Of a stretch of 64,000 bases of DNA, positions 33,981-44,023 are shown in pieces (position 1 is the first letter of the stretch; each line of letters begins with the position of its first letter). Origin of the DNA: Micromonospora purpureochromogenes. GTDB taxonomy: Bacteria; Actinomycetota; Actinomycetes; Mycobacteriales; Micromonosporaceae. The position numbers and the translations under genes were made by a program. The notes beneath the pieces are model-generated. The model did not search any database and was not told where the DNA came from. It saw only the letters and a program-made list of their open reading frames with translations. The DNA lies in assembly GCF_900091515.1 (NCBI RefSeq), contig NZ_LT607410.1:1302001-1366000 (forward strand), given 5' to 3'.

Positions 33981-34048
33981 GCGGATGAGTGTGATACCCC
34001 TGAGTCATCAAGATGCCGCTGAGGTATCACGCTCGTACCGGCATCCGC
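33981..34048. repeat. Intergenic compound palindrome
   Basis: GCGGATG at 33981-33987 pairs with CATCCGC at 34042-34048. Inside it, GAGTGTGATACC (33987-33998) pairs with GGTATCACGCTC (34023-34034) with one G-T wobble. The sequence is less GC-rich than its surroundings. From memory similar TGATACC dyads recur between genes of Micromonospora, so this may be a dispersed repeat, but it could also end the SnoaL transcript. Confidence 0.65.
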
Positions 34049-34154
34049 CTCCGGCGCCGGTCCGCGGTCCGCTGCGGCGGGAACGACCGCGGCCCCGCGC
34101 CGGCGCCCTTCGCGGGGAACGCCGGCACGGGCCGCGGCGGAGCCCCGGATCAGG

Positions 34155-34271
34155 TCACGCGCGGCGGGGGGTGATCCGGTCCACGCTTCGGGAGCCCTCG
34201 AAGACGATCTCCACCACCAGCAGCACCTCGTGCGGGCGGTAGTGCGACGGGTTCCGCTCGGCGGCGTCGAG
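34155..34271 (-). pseudogene. Fragment of a Uma2-family (PD-(D/E)XK) endonuclease
   Basis: About 38 codons read [20 protein letters not shown] and end RITPRRA before a stop. The core resembles the middle of Uma2 (DUF820) proteins, where [19 protein letters not shown] is typical. The flanking sequence shows no start and no remaining domain, so this is a remnant. It lies in the 418-base gap before nuoI. Confidence 0.5.
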
Positions 34272-34334
34272 CTGGCGCCGCCAACAGAAGGGTGGTGGTC
34301 GCGCGCGCCGGGGGCACAGGGCAGGATGAGCGTC

Positions 34335-34925
34335 ATGAGCGAGCGCAGCGGCATTCCCGGCGAAGGGCTGGTGAAGGGGCTGGCGGTCACGCTGAAGACG
34401 ATGACCAGCCGGTCGACCACTCAGCAGTACCCGGACGTCGCCCCCGAACTGCCGCCCCGCTCCCGGGGCGTGATCGCGCTGCTGGCGGAGAACTGCACGG
34501 TCTGCATGCTCTGCGCCCGGGAGTGCCCCGACTGGTGCATCTACATCGACTCCCACAAGGAGGAGGTGGTGGTGGCCGGGGCCGCCCGCCCCCGCCAGCG
34601 CAACGTGCTCGACAAGTTCGACATCGACTTCTCGCTCTGCATGTACTGCGGGATCTGTGTCGAGGTCTGCCCGTTCGACGCGCTCTACTGGTCGCCGGAG
34701 TTCGAGTACGCCGAGTACGACATCAAGGACCTGCTGCACGACAAGGACCACCTCGGCCAGTGGATGGGGACGGTCCCACCGCCGCCCGCGCACGACCACA
34801 ACGGCGAGCCGGCCAAGGAGGAGGCCACCGCCGCGCGCAGGGCCGCGGCCCCGACCAGCTCCGCCGCCCGCCCCACCGTGGTACGCCCCGAGTCCGACAC
34901 CGCCGCCGACGGGGGTACGCCCTGA
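34335..34925 (+). CDS. nuoI: NADH-quinone oxidoreductase subunit I
   Basis: A 196-residue ferredoxin-like subunit that carries clusters N6a and N6b. Both four-Cys motifs are present: [12 protein letters not shown] (about residue 56) and [12 protein letters not shown] (about 97). The last 60 residues are a Pro/Ala tail. I chose ATG 34335 because AGGA lies eight bases upstream; an ATG at 34326 would add three residues. The stop overlaps the nuoJ start (TGATG). It begins the continuous nuoIJKLMN run. Confidence 0.92.
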   Translation: MSERSGIPGEGLVKGLAVTLKTMTSRSTTQQYPDVAPELPPRSRGVIALLAENCTVCMLCARECPDWCIYIDSHKEEVVVAGAARPRQRNVLDKFDIDFSLCMYCGICVEVCPFDALYWSPEFEYAEYDIKDLLHDKDHLGQWMGTVPPPPAHDHNGEPAKEEATAARRAAAPTSSAARPTVVRPESDTAADGGTP

Positions 34926-35446
34926 TGACCGGTGCGGACGTGCTGCTGCTCGCCCTCGGCGCGGTGGCGGTCGGGGCGGGCGTGCTCGTGGTGGGCACGA
35001 AGCACCTGGTGCGGGCCGGCCTCTACCTGGTGGTCTGCCTCGGCGCGCTGGCCGGTGACTACCTGGTGCTCACCGCCGAGCTGGTGGCCTGGGTGCAGGT
35101 GCTGATCTACGTGGGCGCGGTGGTGGTGCTGCTGCTGTTCGCGGTGATGCTGACCCGCGCCCCGATCGGCGCCTCCGACGACCTGGACCGTCCCGGCTGG
35201 CCGGCCGCGCTGATCGGTGCGGGCAGCGGGCTGGGGCTGGCCGTGCTGCTGGTCGACGCGTTCCGCTGGACGCGGGTCGAGCTGCCGGCGGCGGGCACCG
35301 CCGAGCGCCTGGGTGAGCAGGTCTTCCGCTCCTGGGTGCTGCCGTTCGAGGTGCTCTCGGTGCTGCTGCTCGCCGCCCTGGTCGGCGCGATCGTCCTTTC
35401 TCGCCCCGACATCGGCCGCCGCCCCGACGAGGGCGGCCGCCGGTGA
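34925..35446 (+). CDS. nuoJ: NADH-quinone oxidoreductase subunit J
   Basis: A 173-residue membrane subunit with five TM helices. The signature WVQVLIYVGAVVVLLLFAVML matches the conserved TM3 of NuoJ, which has a pi-bulge next to the proton path. It overlaps nuoI by one base and nuoK by four (GTGA). No missing core segment is apparent. Confidence 0.92.
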   Translation: MTGADVLLLALGAVAVGAGVLVVGTKHLVRAGLYLVVCLGALAGDYLVLTAELVAWVQVLIYVGAVVVLLLFAVMLTRAPIGASDDLDRPGWPAALIGAGSGLGLAVLLVDAFRWTRVELPAAGTAERLGEQVFRSWVLPFEVLSVLLLAALVGAIVLSRPDIGRRPDEGGRR

Positions 35447-35841
35447 GACCCGTCATCCCGTACGTCACCGCCGCGCTGCTCTTCGGCCTCGGCGTCTACG
35501 GCGTGCTGCGCCGCCGCAACGCGGTGCTGGTGCTGATGGCGGTCGAGCTGATGCTCAACGCCGTCAACCTGATCCTGGTCACCGCCGACACCACGGCGAA
35601 GGCCGCTCTGCCGCACGGCGGGCAGGTCTTCGCGCTCTTCGTGATCGTGCTGGCCGCCGCCGAGATCGGCGTGGGCCTGGCCATCGTGCTCCAGCTCTAC
35701 CGGCTGCGGGCCAGCGTCGCCGTGGACGAGGTGCCGCTGACCGAGGCTGTGGCGCTCGTGCCGGCCGAGCCGCTCGCTGCGGCGGCCGTGGTCGAGCGGT
35801 CGTCAAGCGGGCCCGCCGGCCGGCCGGAGGGGGACCGGTGA
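35443..35841 (+). CDS. nuoK: NADH-quinone oxidoreductase subunit K
   Basis: A 132-residue subunit with three TM helices. Conserved Glu residues appear in MAVELMLNAVNL and AAAEIGVGLAIVL, both in membrane helices that carry the proton channel. The C-terminal 30 residues are a longer hydrophilic tail than usual. Starts at GTG 35443 within the nuoJ stop; ends inside the nuoL start. Confidence 0.93.
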   Translation: MRPVIPYVTAALLFGLGVYGVLRRRNAVLVLMAVELMLNAVNLILVTADTTAKAALPHGGQVFALFVIVLAAAEIGVGLAIVLQLYRLRASVAVDEVPLTEAVALVPAEPLAAAAVVERSSSGPAGRPEGDR

Positions 35842-37769
35842 CCGGGCTGCTCGGGGCCGCGCTGCCGGCCGTACCCATGGTGGCCGGCCTGATCGGGCTG
35901 CTGCTGCCGCCGTCGCCGCGTGGCGCGGCCACCGGGGAGGACCGGGCCCGACGGGTCGCGATCGGCCTCGGGGTGGCCGGCGCGGCCGGGGCGCTGCTGA
36001 TCGCGCTGGTCCTGCTGGCCCGGGTCGGCGACCCGGTCGAGACCTCCACCACCTGGATCGACCTGGGCGGGCTGCGGGTCACCCTCGGGGTCCGGCTGGA
36101 CGGCACCGCCGCCCTGGTCGCGGCGGCCGTCGCGGCGGTCGCGCTGGCCGTCCAGGTCTACTCCACCGCCTACCTGAAGCGGGGCCCGCACGACGACGTC
36201 GAGGTCGACCACCGCTACCCGCCGTACGCGGCCCAGATCAGCCTCTTCACCGCCGCGATGCTGCTGGTGGTGGTCGCCGGCGACCTGGTCATGCTGCTGG
36301 TCGGCTGGGAGGTGATGGGCCTCTGTTCCTACCTGCTGATCGCCCACGACCGGCGGCTGCCCGAGGCGCCGGCCGCCGCGATGAAGGCGTTCCTGGTCAC
36401 CCGGGTGGGCGACGTCGGCTTCCTGCTCGGCATCGCGCTGCTCGGCGTCTCGGCGGGCAGTTTCCGGATCGCCGACGTGCTCGCCCACGACCACGCCACC
36501 GGCATCCTCACCGCCGCCTGCCTGCTGCTGCTGGCCGGGGTGGCCGGCAAGAGCGCGCAGTTCCCGCTGCACACCTGGCTGCCGGACGCGATGGCCGGCC
36601 CGACCCCGATCTCCGCGCTGATCCACGCGGCCACCATGGTCGCCGCCGGCGTGTACGCGGTGGCCCGGCTCTACCCCCTGTTCGAGGCCACCCCGACCGC
36701 GCTGGCCGTGCTCGGGGTGATGGCCTCGATCACCCTGCTCCTCGGTGCCCTCGCGGCGACCGCGCAGGACGACCTCAAGCGGGTGCTCGCCTGGTCGACG
36801 GTCTCCCAGATCGGCTACATGACCGGGGCGCTCGCCGTCGGCGCGCCGGCCGCCGCGCTGTTCCACCTGCTCACCCACGCCGCCTTCAAGGCGCTGCTCT
36901 TCCTCGCCGCCGGTGCGGTGATCCACGCCGTCGGCAGCACGCTGATGTCCCGGATGGGCGGCCTGCGCCGGGGCATGCCGGTGACCTTCTGGTGCACCCT
37001 GATCGGGCTGGGCGCGCTGGCCGGGGTGCCGCCGCTGTCCGGGTTCTGGAGCAAGGACGGCGTGCTCGCCGTCGCCGAGGCCGCCGCCCTGGACGGCACC
37101 GGCCCGGCGCCGGCCTGGGTCGGCTGGCTGGTCTGGCTCGCCGGGCTGGTCGGCGTCGTGATCACCGCCTGGTACGCCACCCGGCTGCTGCTGCGCACGT
37201 TCCTCGGCGAGCCCCGGATGCCGCTGCTGCGCCCGCACGACCCGCCGGCCGCGATGCGCTGGCCGGTGCTGCTGCTCGCGGTCCCGGCCGCGCTGCTCGG
37301 ACTGGTCGGCTTCGGGCAGGCGTTCGCGCACCGGCTGCTCTTCCCGACCGTGCCGAGCTTGGCACCGGGCGAGGCGCTGCTCGTCCACGTCGGGCCGGCG
37401 CTGCTGCTGCCGACCGCGCTGCTGCTGCTCGGGGCCGGGCTGGCCTGGGCCGGCTGGCGCCGGGAGCCGACCGCCGACCCGGCCCGCGTGCTGGGCCCGC
37501 TGCGGCCGGTCTTCGCCCGGGCGTTCCGGCTCGACGACGTCCAGCACGCCCTCGTCGTACGCCCGGCGAGGGCGCTCGCCCGCCTCGCGCGTACCGGTGA
37601 CGAGGTGGGGGTGGACGGCCTGGTCGAGGGGAGCGGCCGGGGCGCGTCCGGCCTCGGCGGTGGCCTGGCCGCGCTGCACCGGGCGGCGCTGCCCCGCGCG
37701 GCGGCGGCGGTGCTGGCCGGCGCGCTGCTGATCGGGTTGGCCACCGTCCTGATCGGAGGACTGCCGTGA
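35838..37769 (+). CDS. nuoL: NADH-quinone oxidoreductase subunit L
   Basis: A 643-residue antiporter-like subunit, one of the proton pumps. It shows LLVGWEVMGLCSYLLI with the key Glu, AGKSAQFPLHTWLPDAMAGP with Lys and His, and LIHAATMVAAGVYAV. A second Lys lies in LTHAAFKALLFLAAGA. The C-terminus includes the long lateral helix region. GTG 35838 overlaps the nuoK stop. No truncation; the length is normal. Confidence 0.94.
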   Translation: MTGLLGAALPAVPMVAGLIGLLLPPSPRGAATGEDRARRVAIGLGVAGAAGALLIALVLLARVGDPVETSTTWIDLGGLRVTLGVRLDGTAALVAAAVAAVALAVQVYSTAYLKRGPHDDVEVDHRYPPYAAQISLFTAAMLLVVVAGDLVMLLVGWEVMGLCSYLLIAHDRRLPEAPAAAMKAFLVTRVGDVGFLLGIALLGVSAGSFRIADVLAHDHATGILTAACLLLLAGVAGKSAQFPLHTWLPDAMAGPTPISALIHAATMVAAGVYAVARLYPLFEATPTALAVLGVMASITLLLGALAATAQDDLKRVLAWSTVSQIGYMTGALAVGAPAAALFHLLTHAAFKALLFLAAGAVIHAVGSTLMSRMGGLRRGMPVTFWCTLIGLGALAGVPPLSGFWSKDGVLAVAEAAALDGTGPAPAWVGWLVWLAGLVGVVITAWYATRLLLRTFLGEPRMPLLRPHDPPAAMRWPVLLLAVPAALLGLVGFGQAFAHRLLFPTVPSLAPGEALLVHVGPALLLPTALLLLGAGLAWAGWRREPTADPARVLGPLRPVFARAFRLDDVQHALVVRPARALARLARTGDEVGVDGLVEGSGRGASGLGGGLAALHRAALPRAAAAVLAGALLIGLATVLIGGLP

Positions 37770-37797
37770 GCCCGCAGTCGCGAACTGAGGTGGTGCC

Positions 37798-39300
37798 GTG
37801 AGCTTCGGAGAGTTCCTGCTGGTCGCGGTGCTGGCGCTGCCGGCGGTCGGTGCGGTCCTGGTCGCGGTGACGCCCCGGGATCGGGTGGCTCGACTGGTCG
37901 GCACGGCGGTGGCCGCGTTGACCCTGGTCGGCGCGGTGCTGCTGGTGTTCGGCGACCACGGCTGGTTCGGCTACGGCCCGGCGCCGGCGGTGCAGCCGTG
38001 GCACCAGCTCGACCTGCCCTGGGTACCCGGCCTGGACCTGCGCTTCCACCTCGGCGTGGACGGGATCTCCTGGCCGCTGGTGGTGCTCACCGCCCTGCTC
38101 ACCCTGCTCTGCTGCGGCTACACCCTCTGGCGGGTGCCGGCCGGCGGGAGCGGGCGGGCGCTGGTGGCGCTGCTGCTGGTGGTCGAGGTGGGCATCCTCG
38201 GCACCTTCCTCGCCCTCGACCTGGTGCTCTTCTTCGCGTTCTTCGAGGTCGTGCTGCTTCCGATGTACGCGATCATCGCGGGCTGGGGCGGCGCGGACCG
38301 GCGTCGGGCGGCGCGGAAGTTCGCGCTGTACACGCTGCTCGGCTCGGTGCTGCTGCTGGTCGGCGTCTACGTGGTCGTCGCCGCCGCCGGCACCGCCGAC
38401 ATCGTCGCGCTCACCGGTGGGGCCGGGCTGTCCCGGGGCACCCAGCTGGCCGCGTTCACCCTGCTGGGGCTCGCCTTCGCGGTGAAGGCCCCGCTCTGGC
38501 CGCTGCACTCCTGGCTGCCCGACGCGCACACCCAGGCGCCCACCGTCGGCAGCGTGATCCTCGCCGGGGTGCTGCTCAAGATGGGTACGTACGGCCTGAT
38601 CCGGGTCGCGGTCGGGGTCGCCCCGGAGGGGGCCCGCTGGGCCGCGCCGGTGCTCGGCGTGCTGGCCGTCGCGGCGATCCTGATCGGGTCCCTGGTCTGC
38701 CTCGCGCAGGACGAGCTGAAGCGGCTGATCGCGTACTCCAGCGTCGGTCACATGGGGTTCGTGCTGCTCGGGGTGGCCACGCTGACCGCCACCGGCATCC
38801 AGGCGGCCCTGATCGGCAACATCGCGCACGGGGTGATCACCGGCCTGCTCTTCTTCCTCGCCGGGGCGGTCAAGGACCGTACGCACACCGGCGCGCTCGC
38901 CGAGCTGTCCGGGCTGCGGGAGACCGCGCCCCGGCTCGCCGGGCTGCTCGGCTTCGCCGCGGTGGCCTCGCTCGGCCTGCCCGGGCTGGCCGGCTTCTGG
39001 GGTGAGGCGTTCGCCGTCTTCGCCGCCGTCCGGCGGGGCGGGCCGCTCTGGATCACGCTGGCCGTGCTGGCCGCGGTGGGCGGGGCGCTCACCGCCGCGT
39101 ACTTCCTGCGGCTGCTGCGGCAGGTCACCCACGGGCGGCCCAGCCCGGCGGTGGGCCGGCTCGCGCCCGGGCTGGCCGGGGCCGAGCTGACCGCCTGGGC
39201 GCCCCTGGTGCTGCTCGCGCTGGCGGTCGGCCTGGCGCCCACGCTCGTGCTCGGCCTCGCCACCGGTCCGGTCGACGCACTGGTGGGAGTGCTCCGGTGA
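37798..39300 (+). CDS. nuoM: NADH-quinone oxidoreductase subunit M
   Basis: A 500-residue antiporter-like subunit with about 14 TM helices. Motifs: FFEVVLLPMYAIIAGWGG with the channel Glu, FAVKAPLWPLHSWLPDAHTQ with Lys and His, and LKRLIAYSSVGHMGFVLLG. The GTG at 37798 lies 28 bases after nuoL. All proton-channel residues that I can recognise are present. Confidence 0.94.
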   Translation: MSFGEFLLVAVLALPAVGAVLVAVTPRDRVARLVGTAVAALTLVGAVLLVFGDHGWFGYGPAPAVQPWHQLDLPWVPGLDLRFHLGVDGISWPLVVLTALLTLLCCGYTLWRVPAGGSGRALVALLLVVEVGILGTFLALDLVLFFAFFEVVLLPMYAIIAGWGGADRRRAARKFALYTLLGSVLLLVGVYVVVAAAGTADIVALTGGAGLSRGTQLAAFTLLGLAFAVKAPLWPLHSWLPDAHTQAPTVGSVILAGVLLKMGTYGLIRVAVGVAPEGARWAAPVLGVLAVAAILIGSLVCLAQDELKRLIAYSSVGHMGFVLLGVATLTATGIQAALIGNIAHGVITGLLFFLAGAVKDRTHTGALAELSGLRETAPRLAGLLGFAAVASLGLPGLAGFWGEAFAVFAAVRRGGPLWITLAVLAAVGGALTAAYFLRLLRQVTHGRPSPAVGRLAPGLAGAELTAWAPLVLLALAVGLAPTLVLGLATGPVDALVGVLR

Positions 39301-39454
39301 GCGCGCGGACCCCGGTCGGCGGCGGCGCGGTGGGTACGGGCGGCACGGCGGGGCCGCGCGGTCGTGGGCGGAGGTGGACCGTCGCGCGTCGGACGTGCGG
39401 CGCGACGGTCGCGGTCGGAGGCGGCCGGGTGGCCGGGCGGCGGGAGTGGGCGGC

Positions 39455-40954
39455 ATGAGTCTCGTGCAGAGCGTGGACAACGTGGCGCTGCTGCCGGCGT
39501 ACCTGGCCGCCGGCACCGCCGTACTCGTGCTCCTGGCCGACCTGCTGGTGGCCCGGCGCGGCGCGACGGTGGCCGTGGCCGCCGCGGGCGCCGTCGCCAC
39601 CGCCGCCGGCGCGGCGCTGGTCGGCGCGGGGGAGACCCGGCGGACCTTCTGCGTCGGCGCCGACTGCTCCTGGGTCCTGGACGGCCGGGCGGCCCTGGTC
39701 GCCGCCGTCTTCGCCCTGCTCACCCTCGGGGTGCTCGGGCTCTCCGGGCCGCTGCTGCGCGGCGGGCCGACGCCGCCGGGGGAGTTCTGCTTCCTGCTCG
39801 CCTGCTCGATGACCGGTGGCGTGGTGCTCGGCGCCGCCGGTGACCTGATCACCCTGATCGTCGCGCTGGAGACGCTCACCCTGCCGCTGTACGTGCTGGT
39901 CGGCCTGCGCCGGGGCAGCCTGGCCAGTGCCGAGGCGGCGGTCACCTTCTTCGTGGTCAGCGTGGTCGCGACCACCCTGACCCTGCTCGGCGCGGCGCTG
40001 CTCTACGCGGTCACCGGCGGGCTGCACCTGGACCGGCTGGGCGCGATCCTCGGCGACCGCCCGGAGCTGCTCGACCTGCCGCTGGCCACCGCCGCCGTCG
40101 CGCTGGTGGTGCTCGGGCTGGCGTTCAAGGTGGCGGCGGTACCGTTCCACGCCTGGGCGCCGGCCACCTACGACGGCGCGCCGTTGCCGGTGGCCGCGTA
40201 CCTCTCCACCGCCTCCAAGCTCGGCGGGGTGGTGGCCCTGCTCGCCGTGGTGCAGCGCGCACTGCCGGCCGACGTCACCGGCCCGGTGCTCGCCCTGCTC
40301 GCCGTGCTGACCATGACGGTCGGCAACCTGGTGGCGCTGCGCCAGCGGCGGACGGTCCGACTGCTCGCCTGGTCGTCGGTGGCCCAGGCCGGCTACATCC
40401 TGGCCCCGCTGGGCGCGTTGGCGCTGGCCGCCGGGCGCACCGACGAGGCCCGGGCGGAGGCGTACGCCGCCGCGGTCGCGTACGCGGTCTTCTTCGTGCT
40501 GCTGGAGCTGGCGGCCTTCGCGGCGCTGGTGGCGTTGCGCCCGGCCGGCGCGGACGGCGGCACGGTCGACGACCTGCGCGGGTCGGCCCGCCGACAGCCG
40601 TGGGTGGCGGCGGCCCTCGCGCTGGCGCTGATCGGCCTGGCCGGCCTGCCGCCGGGGCTGGCCGGTCTTTTCGCCAAGGTCACCGTGGTCCGGTCGCTGC
40701 TGACCGGCGGCGCCGGCTGGCTGGCCCTGGTGGTCGCGGTCAACGCGGTGATCGGGCTGGCCTACTACCTGCGCCTCGCCGCCACCCTCTACGCCGGCGA
40801 CGCCCGGGACGACCGGTCCGGCGAGGAAGGCGGGGTGCCGGCCGCCAGCGTTCGGGTGGCCTGGACGGTCACCACGGCGCTGGCCCTGGCCACCGTGCTG
40901 GCCGTGGTGGTGGGTTTCGCCCCGCAGCTCGTCCTCGACCTCGCCGCTCGCTGA
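39455..40954 (+). CDS. nuoN: NADH-quinone oxidoreductase subunit N
   Basis: A 499-residue antiporter-like subunit. Motifs: LIVALETLTLPLYVLVGL with the channel Glu, LAFKVAAVPFHAWAPATYDG with Lys and His, and RTVRLLAWSSVAQAGYILAP. ATG 39455 has GGGAG about eight bases upstream. A 154-base extremely GC-rich spacer without a recognisable gene separates it from nuoM. It is the last nuo gene of this locus. Confidence 0.93.
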   Translation: MSLVQSVDNVALLPAYLAAGTAVLVLLADLLVARRGATVAVAAAGAVATAAGAALVGAGETRRTFCVGADCSWVLDGRAALVAAVFALLTLGVLGLSGPLLRGGPTPPGEFCFLLACSMTGGVVLGAAGDLITLIVALETLTLPLYVLVGLRRGSLASAEAAVTFFVVSVVATTLTLLGAALLYAVTGGLHLDRLGAILGDRPELLDLPLATAAVALVVLGLAFKVAAVPFHAWAPATYDGAPLPVAAYLSTASKLGGVVALLAVVQRALPADVTGPVLALLAVLTMTVGNLVALRQRRTVRLLAWSSVAQAGYILAPLGALALAAGRTDEARAEAYAAAVAYAVFFVLLELAAFAALVALRPAGADGGTVDDLRGSARRQPWVAAALALALIGLAGLPPGLAGLFAKVTVVRSLLTGGAGWLALVVAVNAVIGLAYYLRLAATLYAGDARDDRSGEEGGVPAASVRVAWTVTTALALATVLAVVVGFAPQLVLDLAAR

Positions 40955-41086
40955 CCCCTTCTCCGGGCTGCTGGGCCTCGCCGCCTCGCCGCCCCCCGTC
41001 GCGACCTCGCCGGCATTTTCGCCACCGGCCGCACGTTCGGACCCCGGGCGTGCCGTCTCGAATCCCTCGCACCCTTGCACCCCGAC

Positions 41087-41149
41087 CGCGCGGTTCGCGG
41101 TGAGCGGTGTCCCGGCCGAGGGATGCCGCGACACGCCGCAAACCGCGCG
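41087..41149. terminator. Imperfect hairpin after nuoN
   Basis: CGCGCGGTT near 41087-41095 pairs with AACCGCGCG at 41141-41149. Inside, GCGGTGTC (41104-41111) roughly pairs with GACACGCCGC (41130-41139). It lies in the 325-base gap between nuoN and htpX, where I see no gene, and may end the nuo transcript. Confidence 0.45.
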
Positions 41150-41279
41150 AGGCGGCGCTCGCAGCCCGCCCACAGCGACCTCCAGCCAACTCACAGTCAT
41201 GAGCAGGATGGTTGACGGGTACCGGTGACGTTGGACCGGTCAGCGGGTCCCGCGTGGCCCGCGCACCGAAGGAGTGATC

Positions 41280-42158
41280 GTGCATCACAACCGTCTGAAG
41301 ACCGCAGCGCTGCTCGGCCTGTTGACCTCGCTGATCCTCGCGGTCGGCTACTGGTTCGGCGGCAGCGGCGGCCTCGTCATCGCCGTCGTCGTCTCGTTGC
41401 TGATGAACGGTGTGTCCTACTTCTTCTCGGACAAGCTGGCGCTGCGCTCGATGCGGGCGCAACCGGTCAGCGAGGCCGAATTCCCCGAGCTGTACCGGAT
41501 GGTCCGTGAGCTGGCCACCGAGGCGCGGCAGCCGATGCCCCGCCTGTACGTCAGCCCGACCTCGCAGCCCAACGCGTTCGCGACCGGGCGCAACCCGGCC
41601 CACGCGGCGGTCTGCGTCACCCAGGGCATCACCGAGATCCTGGACTACCGGGAGCTGCGCGGGGTGATCGGTCACGAGCTGTCGCACGTCTACAACCGGG
41701 ACATCCTCATCTCCAGCGTGGCGGCCGGCCTGGCCGGCATCATCACCGCGCTGGCCAACATCGCCTGGTTCATCCCGCTGGGCGGTGGCGACGACGAGGA
41801 CGCCCCGAACCCGGCCGTGCTGCTGCTCGCCCTGATCCTCGGCCCGATCGCGGCCACCGTGATCCAGCTGGCGATCAGCCGGAGCCGGGAGTTCCAGGCG
41901 GACGCCTCCGGCGCCCAGCTCACCCGGGACCCGCTGGCCCTGGCCAGCGCCCTGAAGAAGATCCACATGGGTACCCAGACGCGTCCGCTGCCCGCGCAGG
42001 GTCAGCTGACCAGCACCGCCCACCTGATGATCGACAACCCGTTCAAGCGGGGTGGCGGCATCGCCGCGCTCTTCTCCACCCACCCCCGGATGGAGGAGCG
42101 GGTCGCCCGGCTTGAGCAGCTGGCCGCCAACAGCGGTCCCGTGCAGTTCCAGCGCTGA
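41280..42158 (+). CDS. htpX: Membrane zinc protease HtpX
   Basis: A 292-residue membrane metalloprotease that degrades damaged membrane proteins. TM helices flank the N-terminus ([16 protein letters not shown] and [17 protein letters not shown]). The zinc motif HELSH has His132, Glu133 and His136, with a later Glu in [11 protein letters not shown] as third ligand. Two further TM segments follow the motif. GTG 41280 is chosen because AAGGAG lies five bases upstream; the GTG at 41274 overlaps that site. Confidence 0.93.
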   Translation: MHHNRLKTAALLGLLTSLILAVGYWFGGSGGLVIAVVVSLLMNGVSYFFSDKLALRSMRAQPVSEAEFPELYRMVRELATEARQPMPRLYVSPTSQPNAFATGRNPAHAAVCVTQGITEILDYRELRGVIGHELSHVYNRDILISSVAAGLAGIITALANIAWFIPLGGGDDEDAPNPAVLLLALILGPIAATVIQLAISRSREFQADASGAQLTRDPLALASALKKIHMGTQTRPLPAQGQLTSTAHLMIDNPFKRGGGIAALFSTHPRMEERVARLEQLAANSGPVQFQR

Positions 42159-42294
42159 CCCACCCGCCACCTCCGCCCGCGTCCGGTCCGGACGCGGGCG
42201 GAGTCGTGTGTCCGGGCACAAACTGGTTCCCTCCCGTCCTGCCCGCCGTTAGGGTCGAAACGTCTCTCACCCATTACATCCTCGGAGGTCGACC

Positions 42295-43554
42295 GTGGCC
42301 GCACTGCGCCAGTACCTGGGCGTCTGGCGGATCCCCGGCGCGCCGATGCTGCTGATCCTCGGCGTCATCGGCCGGCTCGGGATCGGCATGACCCCGCTGG
42401 CGCTGCTGCTCGTCGTCGAGCAGGTGACCGGGCGGTACTCGCTCGCCGCGGTCGCCGGCGGCATCTACGCCCTGTGCGGCGCCGCGCTCAGCCCGGTCGC
42501 CGGGCGGATCGCCGACCGGGTCGGCCCCACCCCCGTGCTGCTGGCCACGTCCGTCGCCCATCCCCTCGCGCTCTTCGGGCTGCTCGGGGCCAGCCGGTCC
42601 GAGGCCGGCAACCTGGGCCTGATCTACCTGGCCGCCGGGATCGCCGGTGCGACCTACCCGCCGCTGACCGCCGCGATCCGGGGCGCCTGGAACGACCTCA
42701 CCGGCCCGAACTCCGGGCGGTACCACCTGCGCAACACCGCGTTGGCCGCCGAGACCTCGCTCTTCGAGGTCGTCTTCGTGCTCGGCCCGCTGCTGGTGGC
42801 CGGCTTCGTGCTCGTCGCCGACGCCGCCGCCGCACTGGTCGGCGCCGCCCTGGTCACCCTGGTCGGCACGGCCGCCGTGGCGCTGGGGCGGGTGATGCGC
42901 GGCTGGCAGCCGCACCCGCGCGAGCACCACGCCAGGGGTCTCGGCCCGCTGCGGGTGGGTGGCTTCCCCGCGCTGCTGGTCTGCGTCGCCAGCCTCGGCA
43001 TCGCGTTCGGCGCCGCCGGGGTGATCGTGCCGGCCTTCGCCGGTGATCAGCCCACCGCCGACCCGGAGAGCCTCGCCGGCATCCTGCTCGCCGTCTGGGG
43101 CGTCGGCAGCGCCGCCGGGGGCTTCTGGTTCGGCGTACGCAAGCCGTCGACGAACATGACCCGCCAGTTCGCCTGGCTGCTCGGTGCGGTGGCCGCCAGC
43201 TTCGCCGTCTTCGCGGTGATGCCCGGCCCGGCGGCGCTGGGTGTCGCGCTGGTGGTCGGCGGTGCCACCATCGCGCCGGCGCTCACCCTGGAGAACACCC
43301 TGGTGGGACGGATCGCCCCGCCCGGCATGCTGAACGAGGCGTACACCTGGGTGGTGACCATGTCGGTCGCGGCGAGCGCCGCCGGCGGCGCGGTGGCCGG
43401 GCTGATCGTCGACCACGCCGGCGGCGTGCCGTGGGCGTTCCTCTTCGCCGGGGCGGCGGTGGCCGTCGGGGCCGCGGTGGCCGCGCTGCCCGCCGGGCCG
43501 ATCGCCCGGGCCGAGGCGACAGCGGTACGCGCCGAGCAGCCTGTCGCCGCCTGA
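42295..43554 (+). CDS. MFS transporter
   Basis: A 419-residue protein with about 12 TM helices. The loop-2/3 motif is [14 protein letters not shown], typical of the major facilitator superfamily. An Arg/His-rich loop lies in the middle ([13 protein letters not shown]). The pattern resembles drug or sugar efflux proteins; the substrate is unknown. GTG 42295 has CGGAGG six bases upstream. A TAGGGT box at 42250-42255 suggests a leader of about 35 bases. Stands alone after htpX. Confidence 0.8.
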   Translation: MAALRQYLGVWRIPGAPMLLILGVIGRLGIGMTPLALLLVVEQVTGRYSLAAVAGGIYALCGAALSPVAGRIADRVGPTPVLLATSVAHPLALFGLLGASRSEAGNLGLIYLAAGIAGATYPPLTAAIRGAWNDLTGPNSGRYHLRNTALAAETSLFEVVFVLGPLLVAGFVLVADAAAALVGAALVTLVGTAAVALGRVMRGWQPHPREHHARGLGPLRVGGFPALLVCVASLGIAFGAAGVIVPAFAGDQPTADPESLAGILLAVWGVGSAAGGFWFGVRKPSTNMTRQFAWLLGAVAASFAVFAVMPGPAALGVALVVGGATIAPALTLENTLVGRIAPPGMLNEAYTWVVTMSVAASAAGGAVAGLIVDHAGGVPWAFLFAGAAVAVGAAVAALPAGPIARAEATAVRAEQPVAA

Positions 43555-43981
43555 CCGGCCCCCGGGATTACGCCGGCCTGCCCCGGATCGGCAGCGGGCC
43601 GGACGGTCAGTGTGCCCGAAGGCTCGGGTGATGCCGCGCCTCCGGTCCGATCACGACGGTGCCGGGTGACGGTGTCCCGCGGTGCCGCTTCGGTCGGCCG
43701 GGGCGGTTGGCCGGCGTGGTGCGGGACGTGAACGGCCGTACCGACCTGGATGATCGGCAAACCTGACCGACATTCGGTTCTCCGCAATTCCGGCGGCCCG
43801 CGAGGACGATTGTCGGCTGCCCCGGTTGGACGGCTGGCCGCAGTCGGCCGTTAGTACTCAGGTGGCCCGCGAAGAATGGAGAAGCGGGCTTTCCCGATTG
43901 CTTTTCAGGTCGCTTTCGCGTTCCACTCCTACGAGCGCAGGGCCAGGCCCTTGCCGCTCGTTTCCTGCTCAGCACCGCCTG

Positions 43982-43998
43982 ATTAGTGACCCACTAAT
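43982..43998. promoter_or_regulatory. Perfect dyad 1 upstream of polysaccharide operon
   Basis: ATTAGTG and CACTAAT are exact inverted repeats around ACC. It is five bases from the second dyad. Two adjacent but different dyads suggest either two regulators or operator plus attenuator. It is 107 bases upstream of the first gene's ATG. Confidence 0.55.
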
Positions 43999-44003
43999 GG
44001 CGT

Positions 44004-44023
44004 ATTGTCGGCTAGCCGACAAT
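44004..44023. promoter_or_regulatory. Perfect 20-bp palindrome upstream of polysaccharide operon
   Basis: ATTGTCGGCT is followed directly by its exact reverse complement, a gapless 20-base palindrome centred on CTAG. Such sites usually bind a dimeric regulator. It lies 82 bases before the ATG of the nucleotide-sugar dehydrogenase gene. No regulator gene is adjacent. Confidence 0.65.
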
